10,703 nucleotides of DNA from Nanobdellota archaeon (lineage in GTDB: Archaea > Nanobdellota > Nanobdellia > Pacearchaeales > GW2011-AR1), in the NCBI GenBank assembly GCA_018816205.1, contig JAHIWJ010000053.1:1-10703 (forward strand). The letters run 5' to 3'. This document shows, piece after piece, positions 5,098 through 10,703 of the stretch; position 1 is the first letter of the stretch, and each line of letters opens with the position of its first letter. A program made the translations under genes and the position numbers. The notes beneath the pieces were generated by a model. It worked only from the letters and a program-made list of their open reading frames with translations, ran no database searches and was not told the origin of the DNA.

Positions 5098-6090
5098 ATG
5101 AACATCAATGATTTTAATTATTTGTTACCCAAAGAACTAATCGCCCAGCGCCCAGCCTCGCCCCGCACACACTCAAGACTAATGATTCTAAACAATCCAG
5201 CCCCCAATTCCCCGCCCATCGAACACAAACATTTCTACGACCTCCCAGACTACCTAAAAGAAGACGATGTCCTAGTAATCAACGAAACAAAAGTCCTACC
5301 AATTCGCATCACTGGCAAAAAACAAACCGGCGGCAAAGTTGAACTAATGCTTGCACTAAATTCAAACAAAGCAACAATAAAGGGCCGCGCTAAGGTTGGA
5401 GACGATTTAATCTTTCCAGATAACATCAAAGCAAAAATCCTTTCCAAAAAAGACAATAAGGTACGCCTTAAGTTCAACCTTCCTGTTAATGAAATAATAA
5501 ATAAAATAGGCTCTCTGCCTACGCCGCCCTACATCAAAACCCCAATCAAATCCGACGACGAATATCAAACAGTCTACGCAAACCAAGAAGGTTCTTTCGC
5601 CGCACCAACCGCCGGTCTTCATTTCAACCAAGAACTCCTCCAAAAGATAAAAAACAAAGGAGTAAAAATAGCAAAAGTTTGCCTCCATGTTTCTTGGGAC
5701 ACTTTCCTCCCAGTTACCGAAGAAGACCCAACAAAACACAAAATCCACGGAGAGGTCTGTGAAATCACCAAGCAAAACTCAGATATAATCAACAAAGCAA
5801 AAAGACTTTTCGTCGTCGGCACCACCACATTAAGAACTTTAGAATCATTCGCAGAAGATGGCAAAATTTATTCAGGTAAAAAACTAACAAAAATCTTCAT
5901 CTATCCGGGCTACAAATTCAAGCTTAACTACACTGGTTTAATCACAAACTTTCATCTCCCCAAATCAACTTTGCTCATGATGATTTCTGCTTTCTATAGC
6001 CGGGAAAAGATATTGGAAGCTTATGAAATAGCAATCAAGGAAAAATACAGGTTTTATTCTTTAGGGGATGCGATGCTGATTTTGAAATGA
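5098..6090 (+). CDS. queA: S-adenosylmethionine:tRNA ribosyltransferase-isomerase
   Basis: Transfers and rearranges the ribosyl part of SAM onto preQ1 at tRNA position 34, giving epoxyqueuosine; it follows Tgt and precedes QueH. The family blocks are all present in order: LIAQRPASPRTHSRLM (14-29), LVINETKVLPIRI (59-71), GGKVELML (78-85), LPTPPYIK (140-147), YQTVYANQEGSFAAPTAGLHF (156-176), LHVSWDTFLPV (196-206), VVGTTTLRTLES (239-250), ITNFHLPKSTLLMMISAF (282-299) and YRFYSLGDAMLI (319-328 region). At 330 residues it is slightly shorter than typical bacterial QueA (about 340-356), with shortened loops. LHVSWDTF replaces the common LHVGLGTF. QueA is a bacterial-pathway enzyme, so its presence beside archaeal promoters implies past transfer from bacteria. 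The gene has its own TATA box. Confidence 0.96.
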   Translation: MNINDFNYLLPKELIAQRPASPRTHSRLMILNNPAPNSPPIEHKHFYDLPDYLKEDDVLVINETKVLPIRITGKKQTGGKVELMLALNSNKATIKGRAKVGDDLIFPDNIKAKILSKKDNKVRLKFNLPVNEIINKIGSLPTPPYIKTPIKSDDEYQTVYANQEGSFAAPTAGLHFNQELLQKIKNKGVKIAKVCLHVSWDTFLPVTEEDPTKHKIHGEVCEITKQNSDIINKAKRLFVVGTTTLRTLESFAEDGKIYSGKKLTKIFIYPGYKFKLNYTGLITNFHLPKSTLLMMISAFYSREKILEAYEIAIKEKYRFYSLGDAMLILK

Positions 6091-6100
6091 AGAACAAAAC

Positions 6101-6110
6101 ATTTATATAT
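6101..6110 (+). promoter_or_regulatory. TATA box of the antitoxin/PIN toxin operon
   Basis: ATTTATATAT lies 10 bp past queA. It predicts a start around 6132 and a leader of about seven bases. The leader region is made of two near-copies of TTAAATAAA. Confidence 0.65.
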
Positions 6111-6138
6111 ATTATGTGCATTAAATAAATTAAATAAA

Positions 6139-6366
6139 ATGGCAATAATAACACTATCAATTCCCGAGGACTTGAAGAAAGAAATGGAAAAATCAAGGTT
6201 CATAAACTGGAGCGAAGTAGCAAGAGAAGCAATCCGCATTCGCCTTTCCCAGTTAGCGATATTGGACTCCATTGCAGAAAAATCGCAATTAACTGCAGAA
6301 GAGGCTTTAGAACTTGGAAGAAAAATCAAACAATCAATGCATAAAAAATATAAACAAAAGGGATGA
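6139..6366 (+). CDS. Ribbon-helix-helix antitoxin (VapB-like, 75 aa)
   Basis: The N-terminus AIITLSIPEDLKKEMEKS is the DNA-binding strand and helix 1 of a ribbon-helix-helix domain. NWSEVAREAIRIRLSQL is helix 2. The C-terminal half (TAEEALELGRKIKQSMHKKYK) is a basic, helical tail of the kind that wraps and blocks a PIN toxin. The dimer would also repress its own promoter. The PIN-domain gene follows after 9 bp, the classic antitoxin-first order. I cannot assign a more precise antitoxin subfamily. Confidence 0.85.
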   Translation: MAIITLSIPEDLKKEMEKSRFINWSEVAREAIRIRLSQLAILDSIAEKSQLTAEEALELGRKIKQSMHKKYKQKG

Positions 6367-6375
6367 TATTTACTG

Positions 6376-6807
6376 ATGAAGTTAATTGTAGACGCAAACA
6401 TCATGATATCTGCTTTAGTAAATTTTAAGGGAAAAACCCGCGCATTGATATTTTTAGACGAATTAGAACTTCTTGCTCCAGAATTTTTAATAAGTGAAAT
6501 AGAAGAACACAAAAATGAAATAGCAGAAAAAACAAAGATCAGCTATGAGGAATTGACAATCGCTTTGAACTTAACTTTTTCCAGAATAAAACTAATCCCC
6601 TTTGAAGAGTTCTCTGAGTTTATACAAAAAGCAAAAGAAGTTTGCCCCGACCCCGACGATGAAGAGTATCTCGCTCTTGCCCTTTCAAAAAACCTGCCAA
6701 TTTGGTCTGATGACACAGCAATTAGAGAAAGACAAAACACCATCAAAGTTTATACAACCACTGAATTAATTGGAATGTTTTTTGTTTACATAATTACTTC
6801 CCAATAA
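6376..6807 (+). CDS. PIN-domain ribonuclease toxin (VapC-like, 143 aa)
   Basis: The Mg-dependent ribonuclease fold is visible: D6 in LIVDANIMISAL, acidic residues at about 41-44 (SEIEEH), D94/D95 in PDPDDEEYLALALSKNLPIW and D112/D113 (SDD) near the end, followed by VYTTTEL. These are the acidic residues that coordinate the metal in PIN nucleases. The CPDPDDEEYLALAL block is characteristic of a PIN subgroup common in archaea and cyanobacteria. The last 14 bp overlap, tail to tail, a small membrane-protein gene on the other strand. The C-terminus FFVYIITSQ is hydrophobic and may be an extension dictated by that overlap. Confidence 0.85.
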   Translation: MKLIVDANIMISALVNFKGKTRALIFLDELELLAPEFLISEIEEHKNEIAEKTKISYEELTIALNLTFSRIKLIPFEEFSEFIQKAKEVCPDPDDEEYLALALSKNLPIWSDDTAIRERQNTIKVYTTTELIGMFFVYIITSQ

Positions 6808-6946
6808 ACTTCCAAATCGCATACAAAACCATCATAGCTAGAGCGACAACAACAGAAGTCCAAGGATCCCACATCGCAGAAAACAGCACAATCAAAGCTG
6901 CAATCACTGCCATCGTTCCTTCCTGTTTCGAGCTTTGTTTTGCCAT
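6794..6946 (-). CDS. Small membrane protein (50 aa)
   Basis: A 50-codon ORF begins MAKQSSKQEGTMAVIAALIV. It has a basic/polar N-terminus, a first hydrophobic segment (MAVIAALIVLFSAM, 12-25), a short WDPWTS turn, a second hydrophobic segment (VVVALAMMVLYAIW, 32-45) and a basic end KFIGK. This is a two-helix hairpin with a plausible topology, unlikely in random sequence. I have no name for the family, though tiny two-helix proteins of this pattern are common in DPANN-like genomes. No strong TATA box was found upstream; the region is U-rich on this strand. It overlaps the PIN toxin gene by 14 bp in convergent orientation. Confidence 0.65.
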   Translation of the reverse strand: MAKQSSKQEGTMAVIAALIVLFSAMWDPWTSVVVALAMMVLYAIWKFIGK

Positions 6947-6982
6947 CCTAAATCAAAGAAAAAAGAGTTGATAACCTCAATG

Positions 6983-6996
6983 AAAAAAAAGAAAAA
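6983..6996 (-). terminator. Poly-U terminator after the CxxC-protein gene
   Basis: The minus strand reads TTTTTCTTTTTTTT 12-25 bases past the stop at 7008. A U-tract without hairpin is the usual archaeal intrinsic terminator. Confidence 0.6.
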
Positions 6997-7007
6997 GTTA
7001 GTTTTCG

Positions 7008-7583
7008 TTAGTGTAATAGCTTCACGTCCCTAACTGAAAATTTTTCATACAAATCGCGAACCAAACTAACTACTGGCCTACTACAGTCGCCCGAACCATA
7101 AGGATACCCGCAATCTTCGCCCCATTGTTTCTGAATAACCTCCTTAGTTACGGATCCCGTACTCTCACCAAGTAAAAGAATTGTTCTTTTCCCCTTTACT
7201 GATGTGCCGTCTGTCCTGTCAAGATATCCTTTAATTTGTTTAGCGATTCCCTGGCACCCCCAGCACCGTCTACTGAAAAAATAAACAGAACCACTCTCAT
7301 CTAACATAAAGGGAGATTTATCAAATATACTGGGAAATCTATCTGAATACAATGAACAATTACGCGCCTCCTTATCAATAAATTGTTCCGAGGAGACAGT
7401 TCCATCCAGAGCAACTTCCACGGGAGAAGGTAGAATAATTCTGCCAAATTTCACGATCTTTGAAGCTAATTTTCCGCTAGAACTTTTTACTGTAGCCTTA
7501 TACGCTTTTTCTGCTTCCTTTTTTGCAGATTCTTCAACAGATTCTTCTAGCGACCATATCCCCCCAGGTATTTCAATTGTCAT
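7008..7583 (-). CDS. Uncharacterised soluble protein with a CxxC motif (191 aa)
   Basis: I do not recognise this protein. It has no signal peptide. Residues 11-45 are a charged, probably helical or coiled-coil stretch (EESVEESAKKEAEKAYKA). Residues 48-65 are predicted strands. Residues 98-135 read GSVYFFSRRCWGCQGIAKQI, which resembles a thioredoxin-type strand followed by a C107-W-G-C110 redox motif and helix. A strand follows (RTILLLGES), then a loop with C158 and C167 (EDCGYPYGSGDC) and a C-terminal strand DVKLL. C76 is a further cysteine. A thiol-redox or metal-binding role is possible but not shown. It is translated from a strong GGAGGT and is preceded, one base away, by a 29-codon ORF. 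The pair is divergent from a TrmB-type regulator, which may control it. Confidence 0.8.
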   Translation of the reverse strand: MTIEIPGGIWSLEESVEESAKKEAEKAYKATVKSSSGKLASKIVKFGRIILPSPVEVALDGTVSSEQFIDKEARNCSLYSDRFPSIFDKSPFMLDESGSVYFFSRRCWGCQGIAKQIKGYLDRTDGTSVKGKRTILLLGESTGSVTKEVIQKQWGEDCGYPYGSGDCSRPVVSLVRDLYEKFSVRDVKLLH

Positions 7584-7584
7584 C

Positions 7585-7674
7585 TTATTCTATACCTCCT
7601 TTCATTTCTCTTAGTTGTCTAACTAAGCATGAAATTCTGGTTTCCTTCGTTGTTGTCTGTGTTTCATTTGTCAT
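7585..7674 (-). CDS. 29-residue ORF upstream of and coupled to the CxxC protein gene
   Basis: An ATG ORF of 29 codons begins MTNETQTTTKETRIS, contains one Cys (SCLVRQLRE) and ends MKGGIE. Its TAA is separated by one base from the ATG of the 191-residue gene. It has its own Shine-Dalgarno (AGGAG, 7681-7685, six bases before ATG), and its 3' end contains the Shine-Dalgarno of the next gene. This layout supports real translation. The peptide is polar with a Thr-rich N-terminus. It could be a leader peptide for translational coupling, a small partner protein or a precursor peptide; nothing in the neighbouring gene clearly identifies a modifying enzyme. Confidence 0.5.
   Translation of the reverse strand: MTNETQTTTKETRISCLVRQLREMKGGIE
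7594..7599 (-). promoter_or_regulatory. Strong Shine-Dalgarno of the CxxC-protein gene
   Basis: GGAGGT on the minus strand, ten bases before ATG 7583 and inside the codons MKGGI of the upstream small ORF. Unlike most genes here, this one is not leaderless. Confidence 0.7.
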
Positions 7675-7730
7675 GTTTGTCTCCTGAAGTAATTTGTTAT
7701 CACTTCATAATGATTCTATTGTATTCCGCT

Positions 7731-7743
7731 ATTTAAATATAAG
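7731..7743 (-). promoter_or_regulatory. TATA box of the small ORF/CxxC-protein operon
   Basis: CTTATATTTAAAT on the minus strand. It predicts a transcript starting at about 7710 with a leader of roughly 35 bases carrying the AGGAG ribosome-binding site. Confidence 0.55.
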
Positions 7744-7764
7744 TGTCCCTGCAGGGGGCAACTT
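7741..7764. promoter_or_regulatory. Palindromic operator candidate between divergent promoters
   Basis: The core CCCTGCAGGG (7747-7756) is a perfect 10-bp palindrome, extended by AAGT on the left (7741-7744) and its complement ACTT on the right (7761-7764). It lies between the TATA box of the minus-strand operon and that of the TrmB-type gene, touching both. TrmB-family proteins bind palindromes beside the BRE/TATA, so autoregulation and control of the divergent operon are both plausible. Confidence 0.55.
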
Positions 7765-7770
7765 TAAATA
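7763..7770 (+). promoter_or_regulatory. TATA box of the TrmB-family regulator gene
   Basis: TTTAAATA predicts transcription from about 7793. This coincides with ATG 7792, so that start codon is preferred over ATG 7777. Confidence 0.65.
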
Positions 7771-7791
7771 ATCCTTATGCTTAGAAGCAAC

Positions 7792-8550
7792 ATGGAATTA
7801 GCAGACCTAAAGAAAATCGGATTGACGCAAGGGGAAATAAAAATTTATTCTGCTTTGCTCGAGATAGGAGAAACTACAAGAACAGAATTGGCTAAGAAAT
7901 CTGGAATTTCACCTTCCAAGATTTATGACGTAGCAAACAGGTTGCTGGAAAAGGGAATTATATCCATTGTTAAAAAAGGAGGAATCATTCACTTCAGTGC
8001 AGCAAATCCAGAAAGATTAAAAGATTTTATTGAACTTAAAGAGACGGAAATAAAAAAGGAAAAGGAAGTCGTTGAAAAAATGCTGCCTTTACTCCTTTCT
8101 AAATATGAAATAACAGAGCATAGAGCAGACATAGACGTTTTTTACGGATGGGGAGGGATGAAAACAGTATTTAATGACATCGCGAGAACTCTTGGAAAAG
8201 GCGATACAAATTATGTCTTCGGCGCAAGCCAAGGAAGAAACGAGAAACAGGCAGATGTTTTTTTCTCACAGTATTATACAAAGATGGAAGAAAAAGGATA
8301 CAAAACAAAAATAATATTTAACGAAGAGGTTAGAAAAAATAAAGAAAGAACAAATTATTTTGTCAAGAGCAAACGACACGAAGCAAGATTTTTACATCAG
8401 GAAACATTTACAGAAATAAATTTGTACAGAGATACTGTGCTTTTCATTATGTTGCTATCTAAGCCAATTGTTGTCAGGATAAGAAACAAAGAGGCTGCGG
8501 ATTCATTTAGAAAATTCTTTGACATTTTATGGAACCAGGCAAAACCCTAA
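7792..8550 (+). CDS. TrmB-family transcriptional regulator (252 aa)
   Basis: Starts MELADLKKIGLTQGEIKIYS, the usual TrmB opening. A winged helix-turn-helix covers residues about 10-65 (LAKKSGISPSKIYDVANRLLEKG, wing IVKKGGIIHFSA). A charged linker or coiled coil follows (ELKETEIKKEKEVVEKMLPLLLSKY, about 75-100). The effector domain has a phospholipase-D-like pattern (ADIDVFYGWGGMKTVFNDIARTL; YVFGASQGR; EKGYKTKIIFNEEV; INLYRDTVLFIMLLSKPIVV) and ends FRKFFDILWNQAKP. TrmB proteins often sense sugars, but the ligand here is unknown. A longer version from ATG 7777 (257 aa) is less likely because the TATA box places the mRNA start at about 7793. The last four bases overlap queH, which is convergent. 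Divergent targets are the 29-codon and CxxC-protein genes. Confidence 0.9.
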   Translation: MELADLKKIGLTQGEIKIYSALLEIGETTRTELAKKSGISPSKIYDVANRLLEKGIISIVKKGGIIHFSAANPERLKDFIELKETEIKKEKEVVEKMLPLLLSKYEITEHRADIDVFYGWGGMKTVFNDIARTLGKGDTNYVFGASQGRNEKQADVFFSQYYTKMEEKGYKTKIIFNEEVRKNKERTNYFVKSKRHEARFLHQETFTEINLYRDTVLFIMLLSKPIVVRIRNKEAADSFRKFFDILWNQAKP

Positions 8551-9080
8551 TTCCGAAGTGAGAACTCACACCCACAATAATTTTGTCGATACAAATCAAA
8601 CTTCTTCGCCAGCTCCACGCTTTTCTCAAAACCGCCTTGCTTCTTGAAGTCATGTTCCAGAAAATTCACGCCAATTCTCGCACCAACCACACGGCCAACT
8701 TCCGCAATCTGAGAAGAATTCTTAAACCTGCTAACTGTCAAAGTCGTTGTAAAATTCTCAATTCCCAACTCGCGCGCCTTCTTTGCAGTTTTTGCCAAAT
8801 TAAACTCAAAACATCTCAGGCATCGCGCCCCGCCTTCTTTTTCATTTTCCAACCCACGGACAAATTCTCTCCACGCAGAATGGTCATACTCCCCAACAAC
8901 CAGCTCCAGCCCATGAAGTTCTGCAATCTTTCTCGCATTCTCGAGGCGCTTCTCCCACTCCCCCTCAGGATAAATATTCGAATTAGGAAAAAACAAAACA
9001 ACATCGTAACCTTTCTCCCTAAGCCGCTCAACTGATGCAGTAGAACACGGCCCGCAGCAAACATGGAGTAATATTTTCAT
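8547..9080 (-). CDS. queH: Epoxyqueuosine reductase QueH
   Basis: Reduces epoxyqueuosine to queuosine in tRNA, the last step of the pathway, as a non-homologous alternative to cobalamin-dependent QueG. The family signature is clear: LLHVCCGPCSTASVERL (4-20) with C8, C9 and C12; FFPNSNIYPEGEWEKR (30-45); ARCLRCFEFNLAKTAKKA (86-102) with C87 and C90; FTTTLTVSRFKNSSQI (110-125); and the C-terminal LYRQNYCGCEFS (163-174) with C169 and C171. The paired N-terminal cysteines and the CxxC supply ligands for the iron-sulfur and iron site in characterised QueH. Length 177 is normal for the family. It is oriented toward the TrmB-type gene with a 4-bp overlap, and its TATA box is shared with the divergent YbhB-like gene. 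The start is leaderless. Confidence 0.95.
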   Translation of the reverse strand: MKILLHVCCGPCSTASVERLREKGYDVVLFFPNSNIYPEGEWEKRLENARKIAELHGLELVVGEYDHSAWREFVRGLENEKEGGARCLRCFEFNLAKTAKKARELGIENFTTTLTVSRFKNSSQIAEVGRVVGARIGVNFLEHDFKKQGGFEKSVELAKKFDLYRQNYCGCEFSLRN

Positions 9081-9101
9081 AAATCTGCGTAAAAACCAAC
9101 C

Positions 9102-9110
9102 CTTAAATAT
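9102..9110. promoter_or_regulatory. Shared TATA box of divergent queH and ybhB-like genes
   Basis: CTTAAATAT is close to symmetrical (ATATTTAAG on the minus strand) and is centred about 26 bp from ATG 9080 on the minus strand and about 25 bp from ATG 9131 on the plus strand. No second A/T box fits either gene within the 50-bp gap. Confidence 0.6.
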
Positions 9111-9130
9111 CTAACTCCCCTAATTATTCT

Positions 9131-9679
9131 ATGCAAAATTATCTTTGGGTTCTGCTCTTGACAATAATTCTCCTAGGAACAATTATTCTTTTCTTTGAAC
9201 AGCCCCCCATTGACCAAAACACCACTGCAAACGGAACTCTAAAATTGATATCCCCAGGTTTCAACAACAACGATAGAATCCCTCAAAAATACACCTGCCA
9301 GGGCGAGAACATTAGCCCGCCCCTAGAAATATCTGGCATCCCAAAAAGAACGAAGTCTCTAGTATTGACACTAGAAGACCCGGACGCGCCACTAAAAACC
9401 TGGACCCACTGGATAGTTTACAATCTGCCCCCAGAAAATATATCCCTTGCTGAAAACTCTTTGCCAGAAGAGGCCATGCAGGGAGAGAACAGCTGGGAAG
9501 AATCAAACTATGGCGGACCTTGTCCCCCATCAGGAGAACACCATTACATACTCAACCTTTATGCCCTTGACAAGACCCTGGAGTTCTCCAGAACACCAAA
9601 AAAATCCGACATCGAGTCATCAATGCGAAACCACGTTCTCGACCATGCCCAGCTAACAGGCATTTATTCTAAGGAATAA
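9131..9679 (+). CDS. YbhB/YbcL-type PEBP-family protein with N-terminal membrane anchor (182 aa)
   Basis: Residues 5-22 (LWVLLLTIILLGTIILFF) form an uncleaved-looking transmembrane anchor. A short linker (EQPPIDQNTTANGT) carries possible N-glycosylation sequons, and the PEBP fold follows outside the membrane. Family marks: SPGFNNNDRIPQKYTCQGENISPPL (41-65), LEDPDAP (81-87), THWIVYNLP (92-100) and NYGGPCPPSGEHHYILNLYALD (126-147), then DHAQLTGIYSK at the end. These cover the conserved DPDAP and GPCPPSG-H ligand-pocket motifs. PEBP proteins bind phosphate-bearing or other small ligands; the prokaryotic role is unclear and the Raf-inhibitor name reflects homology only. The gene is divergent from queH and shares its TATA box. 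A leaderless ATG start is likely. Confidence 0.92.
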   Translation: MQNYLWVLLLTIILLGTIILFFEQPPIDQNTTANGTLKLISPGFNNNDRIPQKYTCQGENISPPLEISGIPKRTKSLVLTLEDPDAPLKTWTHWIVYNLPPENISLAENSLPEEAMQGENSWEESNYGGPCPPSGEHHYILNLYALDKTLEFSRTPKKSDIESSMRNHVLDHAQLTGIYSKE

Positions 9680-9700
9680 TCATATTTGACAACCTAATAA

Positions 9701-9708
9701 TTTTTAAG
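9701..9708 (+). promoter_or_regulatory. TATA-like box of the right-edge ORF
   Basis: TTTTTAAG is centred about 26 bp before ATG 9731, supporting that start and an independent leaderless mRNA. Confidence 0.5.
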
Positions 9709-9730
9709 CCCTTAAATTTATCAAGGTCTT

Positions 9731-10703
9731 ATGGTCAAAAGAGATGATAAGGCTTTAGTAATAAATCCAGAAATACTAGACCAAGTGGAGGTTGAGGACC
9801 AATACACAGCTGATCAAAGGTCCATGATTGCTAAGGAAAATGTTTCCAGCGTTTGTTCTCACATTTATGCTGCTGCAACTAGGGGTAGAAAACGAATTCC
9901 TCCAATAAAGGGCGGCCAGGTAAAAATGGTCTTCCCTTGGCCAGATCCTGTTTACCCGAGATCATTGGAAACAAGAGAACTAAGGCCAGATATTGCCCAT
10001 CTTAGAAGAACCGGAAGGGGATTTACAGAAGTCAAGGCCTCCTCTGGACACAGTCTCCAATATAAATGTGCAGCAAGACAATTTGAATCGTACGCCTTTG
10101 CTCTCGCCTTCCGCCGATATCGTGGCGACGAGATTCCCTGGATAGATTATGCTTTCGCAAGATACGGCAACAGAAACACAAACGGCCAACATAGACACGA
10201 AAACGGCACGCTCATTAAAGCAATCGCAGAAGCAGAAAAAAGAATTGTTGTTGCTCCATTCAACTTAGCAACCTTCTTCATGATGGTATCGCCAGAAAAG
10301 CATCATAACCAAGAGAGCACAAGAAGGCCTATAGAAAGAGGATATTGGATTGTCCGAGGCGGGCTACTAACAGCATTTTTAGAACACGACTCAGAAAAGG
10401 CATGCGAAGATGCAGTTAAAAATGCTCGCGAGATTTTGGATAGGCGAAGCAGGCATTCTTTAATCAAATACGATTGGGAGGCACCGCTTGCCCGAAGATT
10501 AGAATACCTAAGCAGGCCAAGGAATTTAAGGCAAGTCATAGCAGACCTATCTCTTGAAGGCCTTACAAGGGAAGACTCCATGGCCCCTAAAATGAGAACT
10601 TATGCAGGAGACCCCATTGCACCATTCCCGATTACACGATTCAGAATCCCTCACACAGAATACCAGAAGTGGTTAGACAGTCTCATGGACGACAAAGCAA
10701 GAA
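9731..10703 (+). CDS. Partial protein with a PD-(D/E)xK nuclease-like motif (first 324 aa)
   Basis: The frame is open from ATG 9731 to the window edge without a stop, 324 complete codons. I do not recognise the whole protein. Residues 85-105 read RPDIAHLRRTGRGFTEVKAS, that is P86-D87, twelve residues, then E100-V-K102. This is the PD...ExK active-site pattern of the restriction-endonuclease-like fold, followed by a Q/Y-rich helix (HSLQYKCAARQFESYAFALAF), as in many such nucleases. Further features are PWIDYAFARYGNRN (136-149), a hydrophobic stretch RIVVAPFNLATFFMMVS (171-187) and an Arg-rich, soluble C-terminal part. There is no signal peptide or anchor. The nuclease call is inferred from a motif; a non-catalytic or unrelated protein is possible. 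The C-terminus lies outside the window. Confidence 0.75.
   Translation, partial: MVKRDDKALVINPEILDQVEVEDQYTADQRSMIAKENVSSVCSHIYAAATRGRKRIPPIKGGQVKMVFPWPDPVYPRSLETRELRPDIAHLRRTGRGFTEVKASSGHSLQYKCAARQFESYAFALAFRRYRGDEIPWIDYAFARYGNRNTNGQHRHENGTLIKAIAEAEKRIVVAPFNLATFFMMVSPEKHHNQESTRRPIERGYWIVRGGLLTAFLEHDSEKACEDAVKNAREILDRRSRHSLIKYDWEAPLARRLEYLSRPRNLRQVIADLSLEGLTREDSMAPKMRTYAGDPIAPFPITRFRIPHTEYQKWLDSLMDDKAR

Noticed and set aside
5250..5864. Minus-strand ORFs inside queA
   Set aside because: Shadows of a well-conserved coding frame, without ribosome-binding sites or recognisable domains.
6980..7033. 17-codon plus-strand ORF starting MKKKKKLVFVSVIA
   Set aside because: Looks like a signal-peptide start, but it lies on the complement of the poly-U terminator and the 3' end of the CxxC-protein gene; probably chance.

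Overview
The window reads as a gene-dense, AT-rich piece of an archaeal chromosome, most likely from a DPANN-type lineage (Woesearchaeota/Pacearchaeota-like). Support: A/T-only TATA boxes lie about 26 bp upstream of many starts, implying leaderless mRNAs. There is a TrmB-family regulator, a minimal histone-fold protein, HEPN/nucleotidyltransferase pairs, an RHH/PIN toxin-antitoxin pair and a tRNA without encoded CCA. The lineage is inferred from gene content; no phylogenetic marker was tested.

Layout. 1-139: 2.5 copies of a perfect 54-bp tandem repeat, possibly the end of a CDS with an 18-residue repeat. 218-289: tRNA-Gly(GCC), whose 3' end is duplicated at 453-465. 464-1183 (-): uncharacterised membrane protein, divergent from tgt (1220-2317, +). 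2303-2863: a degraded stretch with a truncated TrmB-like regulator and a stunted AbrB-like ORF. 2864-3920 (-): HEPN, nucleotidyltransferase and histone-fold genes in one operon. 4066-5072 (+): a second, divergent nucleotidyltransferase/HEPN pair. 5098-6090 (+): queA. 6139-6807 (+): antitoxin and PIN toxin. 6794-6946 (-): 50-residue membrane protein. 7008-7674 (-): a 29-codon ORF coupled to a 191-residue CxxC protein of unknown function. 7792-8550 (+): TrmB-family regulator. 8547-9080 (-): queH. 9131-9679 (+): membrane-anchored YbhB/PEBP protein. 9731 to the end (+): a partial protein with a PD-(D/E)xK-like motif.

How the genes fit together. Tgt, QueA and QueH are the last three steps of the bacterial queuosine pathway: exchange of preQ1 into tRNA position 34, addition of the epoxycyclopentanediol from SAM, and reduction of the epoxide. 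They are spread over 8 kb, on both strands, each with its own promoter. This is notable because archaea normally use a TGT of different build to make archaeosine at position 15. The rest is mostly small defence or stress modules plus an uncharacterised pair of genes (29 codons and 191 residues) divergent from a TrmB-type regulator, with a palindrome between the two TATA boxes.
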